From Sphaerochaeta halotolerans (GTDB lineage: Bacteria > Spirochaetota > Spirochaetia > Sphaerochaetales > Sphaerochaetaceae), in contig NZ_QUWK01000001.1 in NCBI RefSeq assembly GCF_003429665.1, positions 124,001 through 188,000 on the forward strand: a stretch of 64,000 bases of DNA, given 5' to 3'. The position numbers and the translations under genes were made by a program. The first letter of the stretch is position 1. Every line of letters begins with the position of its first letter. Below are positions 33,762 through 40,585 of this stretch, in pieces. Under the pieces are notes generated by a model. The model was given only the letters and a program-made list of their open reading frames with translations, was not told the DNA's origin and searched no databases.

Positions 33762-34450
33762 TGGAGCAACTGGAAGGTCGGATACTCTATGAGGACAATC
33801 ACTTGATCGTGGTGAACAAGCGTGGTGGTGAATTGGTACAAGGAGACAAGACGGGAGACAGAACACTCGCGGACCTCGTCAAAGAGTATCTGAAAGTTAC
33901 CTATAACAAAAAGGGAAATGTCTATCTGGGTATTCCCCATCGTTTGGATCGTCCAACCAGTGGGTTAGTGATTTTTGCCAAGACTGAGAAAGCTTTGGTC
34001 AGAATGAATGAGCTTTTCAAGGGAAATACTGTGAAGAAGACCTACTGGGCGATTGTGGATAAGGTTCCCAATGAAACAGAGGGGACTTTGCTTCACTATA
34101 TTATCCGTGATACCAAGGCAAACAAAAGTGTTGCGCTTCCTGTGGAGAAGCAGAAAGGAAAGCTTGCAAAGCTGGATTACCGTCTCATTGCTGCAAGCAA
34201 GACCTACTATCTATTGGAGGTACAGCTGCATACCGGTAGGCACCACCAGATCAGGGCGCAGTTTGCTGCAATTGGTCTGCATATAAAGGGGGACCTCAAA
34301 TATGGATTTCCTCGTTCCAACCCCGATGGGGGTATTTGTCTCCATGCTCGATCCATCTCTTTCGTTCATCCGGTACGCAAGGAAGAGCTAACCATTGTTG
34401 CCGATCCTCCACAAGATACGTTATGGGATGCATTTCTCTCTCAGCTCTAA
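33761..34450 (+). CDS. RluA-family RNA pseudouridine synthase
   Basis: A 229-residue pseudouridine synthase. The catalytic aspartate lies in PHRLDRPTSGLVIFAKT, followed by the family elements KTYWAIVD, LEVQLHTGRHHQIRAQFA and HARSISFVHP. No S4 domain is present, so it is a small RluA-type enzyme; whether it modifies rRNA or tRNA cannot be told. The start overlaps the parC stop by 1 bp, making it the third gene of the topoisomerase operon. Confidence 0.9.
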   Translation: MEQLEGRILYEDNHLIVVNKRGGELVQGDKTGDRTLADLVKEYLKVTYNKKGNVYLGIPHRLDRPTSGLVIFAKTEKALVRMNELFKGNTVKKTYWAIVDKVPNETEGTLLHYIIRDTKANKSVALPVEKQKGKLAKLDYRLIAASKTYYLLEVQLHTGRHHQIRAQFAAIGLHIKGDLKYGFPRSNPDGGICLHARSISFVHPVRKEELTIVADPPQDTLWDAFLSQL

Positions 34451-34522
34451 GGCCAGTATTCCTTGCTTTTTGTGTGAGAGCTTCCTAAGATACAGAGAGA
34501 TACACAAATTGGAGGAGTTACT

Positions 34523-35506
34523 ATGAAGAAAAGACCGTTTGGTACAAATAGGACCTTGGTTTCCGAGGTTGGACTGGGGACCTGGCAGATTGGTGGGTCA
34601 TGGGGTACCGTAGAGGATGAGACCGCCATGAAGATCCTCCAGACTGCAGCTGATTCTGGAATCACCTTTTTTGATACGGCTGATGTATATGGAGATGGAA
34701 GAAGCGAGAAGTTTATTGGGAAATTCCTCAAATCTCGTCGTGATTCCTTCTTTGTTGCAACAAAATTGGGGCGTGGTGGAGATCCTGGATGGCCTGGGAA
34801 TTTCACCCCGGAAGCGATGATCCGCCACACTGAAAACTCTCTCTCCCGTCTCGGAGTTGAACGCTTGGATTTAATCCAGCTGCACTGTATTCCTCAAGCG
34901 GTCCTGGAAGAAGGAAGCGTCTTTGATGTCCTCAGGGATTTGAAAAAGCAGGGAAAGATTGCTGACTTCGGGGCAAGTGTTGAGACTGTGGAAGAGGGCA
35001 TTGTCTGTCTCAAGCAGGAAGGTATTGCGTCTCTACAGGTCATCTTCAATATTTTCCGCCAGAAATTGATCACCGACCTCTTTGGTAAGGCCAAGGAGAA
35101 AGAGGTTTCCATTATTGCCCGTGTTCCATTGGCTAGTGGACTTCTCTCCGGCAAGATGACGAAGAGCACCACCTTTGATAAGAGTGATCACCGTAACTTC
35201 AATCGCGATGGAGCTGCCTTCAACGTAGGTGAGACGTTTGCAGGCATTCCGTTTGAGAAGGGAGTTGAGCTAGCTGAAGAGCTCAAGGCTCTGAAGCCTG
35301 AGGGGATGACCCTTGCCCAGATGGCACTTCGCTGGATACTCGACTTTGATGCAGTTTCGGTGGTAATCCCGGGTGCCAGCCGACCATCTCAGGTGCTGGA
35401 TAATGCTGCAATCTCCGATCTTCCTCCTCTCTCAGATGCGTTGCATCAGAAATTGGAGAAGTTCTATCAGGACAAGGTGGCTCAACACATCCGTGGTCTC
35501 TATTAA
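34523..35506 (+). CDS. Aldo/keto reductase
   Basis: A 327-residue NADPH-dependent TIM-barrel oxidoreductase. The catalytic tetrad is visible: Asp and Tyr in TFFDTADVYGDGRSE, Lys in FVATKLGRGG and His in LDLIQLHCI. The cofactor-binding end reads VSVVIPGASRPSQVLDN. It belongs to the YdbC/YajO-like group, acting on small aldehydes or sugars. A good GGAGG precedes the ATG, and a terminator (35534-35558) separates it from the following operon. Confidence 0.9.
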   Translation: MKKRPFGTNRTLVSEVGLGTWQIGGSWGTVEDETAMKILQTAADSGITFFDTADVYGDGRSEKFIGKFLKSRRDSFFVATKLGRGGDPGWPGNFTPEAMIRHTENSLSRLGVERLDLIQLHCIPQAVLEEGSVFDVLRDLKKQGKIADFGASVETVEEGIVCLKQEGIASLQVIFNIFRQKLITDLFGKAKEKEVSIIARVPLASGLLSGKMTKSTTFDKSDHRNFNRDGAAFNVGETFAGIPFEKGVELAEELKALKPEGMTLAQMALRWILDFDAVSVVIPGASRPSQVLDNAAISDLPPLSDALHQKLEKFYQDKVAQHIRGLY

Positions 35507-35533
35507 TCAATAATACTATTCAAAGTTTTTATT

Positions 35534-35565
35534 CAGGGCCCCTTGCTTAGGGGTCCTGGTCTTTT
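35534..35565 (+). terminator. Rho-independent terminator after aldo/keto reductase
   Basis: CAGGGCCCCT and AGGGGTCCTG form a 10-bp stem with one mismatch and a 5-nt loop, followed by GTCTTTTG. It closes the aldo/keto reductase transcript before the sugar-phosphate operon. Confidence 0.75.
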
Positions 35566-35598
35566 GCTTGCCTCAGAGGGGACTCCTTGAATTTTTCC

Positions 35599-35650
35599 TT
35601 GACAGATTGAGAAATGTACTTCATTCTTCATATGTATGATGTATGATGTT
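35599..35650 (+). promoter_or_regulatory. Promoter/operator region of the sugar-phosphate operon
   Basis: TTGACA (35599-35604) is followed at 17 nt by a weak CATTCT, and then by a direct repeat TATGATG-TATGATG (35635-35648). A FadR-type GntR gene ends the operon, so the repeat is a candidate operator (inference). Confidence 0.4.
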
Positions 35651-35672
35651 ATAGGAATTGGGAGGAGTATGC

Positions 35673-36329
35673 ATGGCTGAACATACGATTGCTGCTATTT
35701 ATACCGGAGCTGCATTGGTGAAACCATTGTCAGATCTGATGAAAGAGATTCTTGGTGATTACAAGGTGATGAACATACTTGATGACAGCATGATTGCTGA
35801 CATCATTGAGGCAGGTGGTATGACCAAGGCTGTGAAGAGACGGCTTTATGGATACTATGAGATTGCCTGTGCATCAGGTGCTGAGCTGATTCTCAACACC
35901 TGCTCCTCCATCGGGGATGCTGTCTACGGGGCACGAGAGTTCTTTCCCATCCCGATTATTAGAATTGATGAACCCATGGCTCGGCGGGCAATTGAACTCT
36001 CTGACTCAATCGCTGTCCTGGCAACACTCCCTACCACCTTGGATCCAACCATACGGTTGCTGCAAAGGTGTGCACAGGAGGCAGGGAAATCAATCAAGAC
36101 CATCAGTGCATTGGCTGATGGTGCATTCCCTGCCATCACCGCCGGGGATGCAGAAACCCATGATCGACTGATCGCAGAGACGGCTAAAAAGGTATCGGAT
36201 TCCTGTGATGTAATCCTTCTTGCCCAAGGCTCTATGGCTCGAATGGAGAAGCCGCTTGCAGAACTTACCGGCAAGACTGTGCTCAGCAGCCCCCGCTTGG
36301 GTGTTGAGCAGATCAAGGGACTATTGTAG
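35673..36329 (+). CDS. Asp/Glu racemase-fold protein lacking the second catalytic cysteine
   Basis: A 218-residue protein of the aspartate/glutamate/hydantoin racemase superfamily. The first half has the expected ILNTCSSIGDAVYGARE with the catalytic cysteine. At the second site, where racemases have a Cys in a GCxSM-type motif, it reads VILLAQGSMARM, so a two-base racemase mechanism is not possible. A decarboxylase, isomerase or lyase role is more likely. The ATG at 35673 has GGAGG seven nucleotides ahead. It is first in an operon with split transketolase, transaldolase and cupin genes, so its substrate is probably an acidic sugar or keto acid. Confidence 0.8.
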   Translation: MAEHTIAAIYTGAALVKPLSDLMKEILGDYKVMNILDDSMIADIIEAGGMTKAVKRRLYGYYEIACASGAELILNTCSSIGDAVYGAREFFPIPIIRIDEPMARRAIELSDSIAVLATLPTTLDPTIRLLQRCAQEAGKSIKTISALADGAFPAITAGDAETHDRLIAETAKKVSDSCDVILLAQGSMARMEKPLAELTGKTVLSSPRLGVEQIKGLL

Positions 36330-36338
36330 GAGGAAGCT

Positions 36339-37157
36339 ATGGATCTTGAAGCGTTGAATGCGATCTCTTTGCAGCTCAGGAGAGATGTCGTGGAGATGGT
36401 TTACCGAACCAAGGATGGTCATCCAGGTCCCAGTTTTTCAGTTGCAGACATTATTACCGCCCTCTACTTTGAGGTGATGAATATAGATTCATCCAACCCA
36501 GATATGATTGATCGCGACCGTTTTGTGCTTTCTAAGGGACACTCCTGTCCCGTGTTGTATGCAGCACTTGCAAGAAGAGGCTATTTCCCTGTAGAGGATT
36601 TGTATACCCTACGGTACCTTCATTCCAAGTTGCAAGGGCATCCCTATGCACCAAAGACGAAAGGTCTTGATGCAACCACAGGTTCATTGGGAAACGGGGT
36701 TTCCATTGGACTGGGTATGGCATTGGCTGCTCGAATCCAGAAACAAGCAAACCTGGTATATGTAGTTACCGGTGACGGTGAACTTGGAGAAGGAATGATC
36801 TGGGAAGCAGCAATGGCCGCAAGTCATCAGAAGGCAGCAAACCTGACAGTATTCATAGACAACAACAACTACCAGAGTGGGGGAACCGTCTCAGAGATAT
36901 CAGGCCCATACCCGATTGAGGATAAGTGGAAAGCTTTTGGATGGCATACCCAAAGCATTGACGGACATGATATTTCCCAGATTTTGCATGCGGTTGAGAA
37001 AGCCAAGGAAGAAAGGGAACGCCCCTCTGCAATCATCTGCAAGACCGTCAAGGGAAACGGGGTTTCCTTCATGGTAGGAGAGAACTCCTGGCATAAACGG
37101 GTCTATACCGATGAAGAGTACCGTATAGCCATGAAGGAACTGGGAGGTGTGGTATGA
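36339..37157 (+). CDS. Transketolase, N-terminal (ThDP pyrophosphate-binding) subunit
   Basis: A 272-residue half-transketolase. The thiamine diphosphate motif is GDGELGEGMIWEAAMAA ending at FIDNNNYQSGG, and the start has RDVVEMVYRTKDGHPGPSFSVADI with the substrate His. It needs the C-terminal subunit encoded next, whose start overlaps its stop by 4 bp. Split transketolases are common in anaerobes; a second copy in a small operon, as here, usually serves a specific sugar rather than the general pentose phosphate pathway. Confidence 0.94.
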   Translation: MDLEALNAISLQLRRDVVEMVYRTKDGHPGPSFSVADIITALYFEVMNIDSSNPDMIDRDRFVLSKGHSCPVLYAALARRGYFPVEDLYTLRYLHSKLQGHPYAPKTKGLDATTGSLGNGVSIGLGMALAARIQKQANLVYVVTGDGELGEGMIWEAAMAASHQKAANLTVFIDNNNYQSGGTVSEISGPYPIEDKWKAFGWHTQSIDGHDISQILHAVEKAKEERERPSAIICKTVKGNGVSFMVGENSWHKRVYTDEEYRIAMKELGGVV

Positions 37158-38104
37158 GCAGTGTTGACAGTACCAGAATTGGATTCAGGGATGCATTGTT
37201 GCATTTGGCAAAAGAGCGTGAGGATATCGTATTTGTTTCCACCGACTCACTGAAAGTGGTGAAAGGTGAACCCTTTTTGGAAGTCTTTCCTGACCGTGTC
37301 ATTGAACTTGGGATTTCTGAACAGAACGGGGTTGGGGTAGCCAGTGGGCTTGCTTCCAGTGGCCTCTTGCCCTACATCTGCACGTATGCAGGATTTCTGA
37401 CAATGCGTGCTTGTGAGCAAATGCGTACCTTTGTATCCTATCCTAACCTGAAAGTCCGTTTTGTCGGGGCCAACGGTGGATTGCACGGAGGAAACCGGGA
37501 AGGAGTCTCCCATCAGTTCATTGAGGATGTGGGAATTCTCAGGACGATGCCCAATTTCACCATTCTCTGTCCGGCAGATGGTAACCAGGTCTATCAAGCA
37601 ATGCTGGCAAGTGTTGATATTGAGGGACCAGTATACATACGAATTGGTAGTGGGCGTGAAGAGAAAGTCTTTCCAGATGGGACACCATTCCCTTTAGGCA
37701 AGATTCGAACCTTGATAGATGAAGGGAGTGATGTGGCGCTCTTTTGCCATGGTTTTATTACCAACCGGGTAATTGAAGCTGCAAAACAGCTGAAAGAAGA
37801 GGGCGTTGGGGTGAAGGTTGTGGAGGTTGCAACCATCAAACCATTAGACCAAGCAGGAATTGCAACTATTCTTGAAAAGACAGGATGTGCGGTTACTATT
37901 GAAGACCATACCATCATCAATGGTCTTGGTAGTGCGATTGCAGAAGTAATTGCAGAAGGTAACCCTGCCTATCTGGTGCGTTTGGGATTACAGGATGTGT
38001 ATGGTGAATCCGGCTTCCCTGATGAACTGCTTGATGCCTACGGTATGTCTGTACAGGATATTGTCGAGGGAGCCAAGAGGGCCATCAAACATACAAAGGT
38101 ATAA
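37154..38104 (+). CDS. Transketolase, C-terminal subunit
   Basis: A 316-residue partner of the preceding subunit. It holds the pyrimidine-binding domain (ELGISEQNGVGVASGLASSG, with the catalytic Glu activating thiamine) and the C-terminal domain (VKVVEVATIKPLDQAGI, TIEDHTIINGLGSAIAE). The 4-bp overlap with the N-terminal subunit gene gives equal synthesis. Next downstream is the relic of a TRAP transporter and then the transaldolase gene. Confidence 0.94.
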   Translation: MSSVDSTRIGFRDALLHLAKEREDIVFVSTDSLKVVKGEPFLEVFPDRVIELGISEQNGVGVASGLASSGLLPYICTYAGFLTMRACEQMRTFVSYPNLKVRFVGANGGLHGGNREGVSHQFIEDVGILRTMPNFTILCPADGNQVYQAMLASVDIEGPVYIRIGSGREEKVFPDGTPFPLGKIRTLIDEGSDVALFCHGFITNRVIEAAKQLKEEGVGVKVVEVATIKPLDQAGIATILEKTGCAVTIEDHTIINGLGSAIAEVIAEGNPAYLVRLGLQDVYGESGFPDELLDAYGMSVQDIVEGAKRAIKHTKV

Positions 38105-38150
38105 TTCCTCAGGCTTACCTGAGGATACAAACAAAAGGAGATAGAAACAA

Positions 38151-38413
38151 ATGAAGAAGAAAATTGTTGTATTGGTGCTTGTCACCTTGTTGGCAACGGC
38201 TCTGTTTGCACAAGGGCAGGCGGAAAAGAGTGGTCCAACTGCCGAGAATCCGTTGGTATGAGCGTATATATGCTCAGTCCAATCGTGAAGCTTCCCGTGG
38301 GGAAGGTATTCAAAGCAGTCTTGCCGTACCTGTTCTCCCTTCTGGTGGCATTGGTGGTTCTCACCTATGTTCCACAGATTTCCCTGTGGCTTCCGTCACT
38401 ATTTTTCAAGTAG
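38151..38413 (+). pseudogene. Scar of a deleted TRAP transporter operon (dctP start joined to dctM end)
   Basis: Two tiny frames lie between the transketolase and transaldolase genes. The first (38151-38261, 36 codons, AAAGGAG upstream) is a perfect binding-protein signal peptide, MKKKIVVLVLVTLLATALFA then QGQAEKSGPTAENPLV, and stops where the mature domain should begin. The second (38258-38413, 51 codons) is the last helix of a TRAP large permease, with VGKVFKAVLPYLFSLLVALVV and TYVPQISLWLP, the DctM C-terminal signature. The simplest reading is one deletion that removed the body of dctP, all of dctQ and most of dctM. The outer ends of the transport genes survive in the correct order. Confidence 0.8.
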
Positions 38414-38423
38414 AGGTGTGTAT

Positions 38424-39473
38424 ATGAAATCTACCTATTTTCACCGTGTGCATCAGCAGACCAAGACTCGGTTCTGGATCAACAACCCGACCATTGAGCA
38501 AGCCAAGCGGGCGATAGAGGAAGGTGCAATTGGTTGCACCACCAACCCAAGTTATGTTTCAAAGCTCTTTGAATCAGAAGAGGACATGCTTGTTGTTAAA
38601 CGAACGATTGATCTATTGCTTCCCTATGAGAAAGATGATTCAGTTCTTGCCTCCAAGGTTCAACAGATGATGGTAGGCCGTCTTGCAGATGTATTTCTTC
38701 CGCTCTATCGTTCCAGTGGGGGGACAGAGGGATTGGTCACCATCCAAGGGAATCCGTTTGCCGAGAGGGATACCAGCTTGATTGTAAAAGAAGGGTTGGA
38801 GAACCGTAAGATTGCTGAGAATATCTGCATTAAGATACCGGTAACTCAGTGGGGTATTGAGGCAATCCGCACCATGGTGGAGCATACTATCCCCACGATG
38901 GCAACAGAGGTTATGAGTTTGAGTCAGACTATTGCCATTTGTGAAGCCTACCAGAAGGTTAGCCAAGAGAGCGGGAACGCCCCTCCTTTCTATGTTACCC
39001 ACATCACCGGTATCCTCGATGACCACTTCAAGCGTGTCATCAAGGAGCAACGGCTATCCATTGATGAGGAGTTGGCTGGATATGCAGGGCTATCCATCGC
39101 AAAGAAAGAGTATAAGCTGATGAAAGAGAGAGGCTATCCAGGAATCATGATCGGTGGAGGAGCGAGAAAGCTTGAAGATTTCACTGAGCTGGTGGGTGGA
39201 GATTTGGGCATCACCATCAACTGGAAAGGGACTGCCGATGTCCTGATTGAACAAGACAAGGAGGTGGTTGATCGTATCGGCAATACTCTGGATGAACAAC
39301 AGATACTGACGCTCAGAAAGGAACTTCCTGACTACCAGCGTGCTTTTGATCTTGATGGAATGACTGTTGATGAGTACTACGACTATGGCGGGGTTGAGCT
39401 GTTCCGCTCTTCGTTCCAGAAGGGATGGAATGCCCTGCTTGCCTTGATTGCTGAGAGAAGGGGAAATAACTAA
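38424..39473 (+). CDS. Transaldolase-family protein
   Basis: A 349-residue TIM-barrel enzyme of the transaldolase family. Typical elements are RFWINNPTIEQAKRAIEEGAIGCTTNPS at the start, the Schiff-base lysine in ENICIKIPVTQWGIEAI, and IMIGGGARKLEDFTELVGGDLGITINWKG. It is longer than the 215-residue TalC type and not a close match to classical TalB, so it may cleave or transfer an unusual sugar phosphate. The ATG at 38424 has AGAGG upstream and starts 10 bp after the TRAP relic. The cupin gene overlaps its stop by 1 bp. Confidence 0.88.
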   Translation: MKSTYFHRVHQQTKTRFWINNPTIEQAKRAIEEGAIGCTTNPSYVSKLFESEEDMLVVKRTIDLLLPYEKDDSVLASKVQQMMVGRLADVFLPLYRSSGGTEGLVTIQGNPFAERDTSLIVKEGLENRKIAENICIKIPVTQWGIEAIRTMVEHTIPTMATEVMSLSQTIAICEAYQKVSQESGNAPPFYVTHITGILDDHFKRVIKEQRLSIDEELAGYAGLSIAKKEYKLMKERGYPGIMIGGGARKLEDFTELVGGDLGITINWKGTADVLIEQDKEVVDRIGNTLDEQQILTLRKELPDYQRAFDLDGMTVDEYYDYGGVELFRSSFQKGWNALLALIAERRGNN

Positions 39474-39814
39474 TGGACCAGAAGAAACATAGAGGAAATC
39501 TGCATACAGACAAGAGAGTGGAACGTGCAAAGGGAATTGAACGGGTTACCTTGACCTATGACCAGGATAGCATGATCTGCTATTTTTACCTTGAGAAAGG
39601 ATCCACGTTGGATATGCATACCCACCCAGAAAGCCAGAATGGCTTTGTGGTAAAGGGCCATATCCATTTCATCAAGGGCGATGGCGAGATTTTAGATCTG
39701 CACGCTGGGGATGCATACTACTTCCCTTCGATGGATCCCCATGGTTCCAAGATCCTTGAGGATACTGAACTCATAGAGTGTTTCTCCCCTTCCAGGGATG
39801 ATTACAAGGATTAA
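39473..39814 (+). CDS. Small cupin-domain protein
   Basis: A 113-residue single cupin. Metal-ligand motifs are visible as THPESQNGFVVKGHIHF (His, Gln-type first motif: MHTHPESQ) and FPSMDPHGSKIL (His of the second motif). Such proteins are sugar or keto-acid isomerases, dioxygenases or ligand-binding factors; in this operon an isomerase or epimerase of the catabolised sugar is the best guess. The start codon overlaps the transaldolase stop by 1 bp. Its stop lies 66 bp before the GntR gene. Confidence 0.85.
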   Translation: MDQKKHRGNLHTDKRVERAKGIERVTLTYDQDSMICYFYLEKGSTLDMHTHPESQNGFVVKGHIHFIKGDGEILDLHAGDAYYFPSMDPHGSKILEDTELIECFSPSRDDYKD

Positions 39815-39880
39815 TGATTCTTCGCTTTCCTCACGGGTTCTTGGTATGATACAGTGCTGTATGCAGGGGGAATTATTTCC

Positions 39881-40585
39881 ATGGAAGACATATTCAGGGT
39901 ACACGAAGGCCGCCAGTCAGCGGTTGAATTGGTGATAGAGAAAATCAAGGAGCTCTTGATCGACCAGAAGCTTTCTCCCGGAGATATGATTCCCAATGAA
40001 ATCTCCCTTGCCGAGAGCCTGAAAGTTGGGCGTGGTACGGTGCGTGAAGCCTTGAAAATTCTTTCTGCCTATGGGGTGGTTGAAATCAAGCAAGGGCATG
40101 GAACGTTTGTTTCCAGCGCTTCAAACAAACGACTCTTCGACCCCCAGCTGTTCCAGATACTCGTCCAGGATCGTGATTATAAATCACTCACCCAAGTGAG
40201 GCAATTATTGGAAGAGGGTATCGTCAAATTAGTCATCGAGTCGGCAAGCGATGACGAGTTGGCCTTACTCGATCAAACAATGAGGGAGTTCCAGGAGGCA
40301 CTTAGAGATGAACAGGCTTCTGCCCAGAAAGCGGGTGCCCTGGACCTGCATTATCATCGCTTGCTTGCACGGTTTTCTCACAACAGTATCGTGGAGAATA
40401 TCTATACCTTCGTAATCGAGTTGTTCACCAAGACCATCAATCCCATCCATGAGGGAGTTGATGAGGTACATCGGCAGTTACATCAGGCGATTATGGATAG
40501 AAATAGTGAGAAGGCTGTGGCAGCAGTCCACTCTCACACGGCAATCTGGGTCTGGGCCTACAAAGAGGCCCATCCGGAGCATTAA
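39881..40585 (+). CDS. GntR-family regulator, FadR subfamily (FCD domain)
   Basis: A regulator of about 234 residues. Residues 8-75 form the winged helix (IKELLIDQKLSPGDMIPNEISLAESLKVGRGTVREALKILSAYGVVEIKQGHGTFV), and the C-terminal two-thirds is the helical FCD ligand domain with the metal-binding His positions in LHYHRLLARFSHN and AVHSHTAIW. It probably senses an intermediate of the upstream operon and represses it. The ATG at 39881 has GGGGG ten nucleotides ahead; an in-frame GTG at 39854 is possible. An ATACAG-TG-CTGTAT dyad (39848-39861 region) lies in its own leader. It converges on the PPDK-like gene with a 4-bp overlap of the ends. Confidence 0.9.
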   Translation: MEDIFRVHEGRQSAVELVIEKIKELLIDQKLSPGDMIPNEISLAESLKVGRGTVREALKILSAYGVVEIKQGHGTFVSSASNKRLFDPQLFQILVQDRDYKSLTQVRQLLEEGIVKLVIESASDDELALLDQTMREFQEALRDEQASAQKAGALDLHYHRLLARFSHNSIVENIYTFVIELFTKTINPIHEGVDEVHRQLHQAIMDRNSEKAVAAVHSHTAIWVWAYKEAHPEH

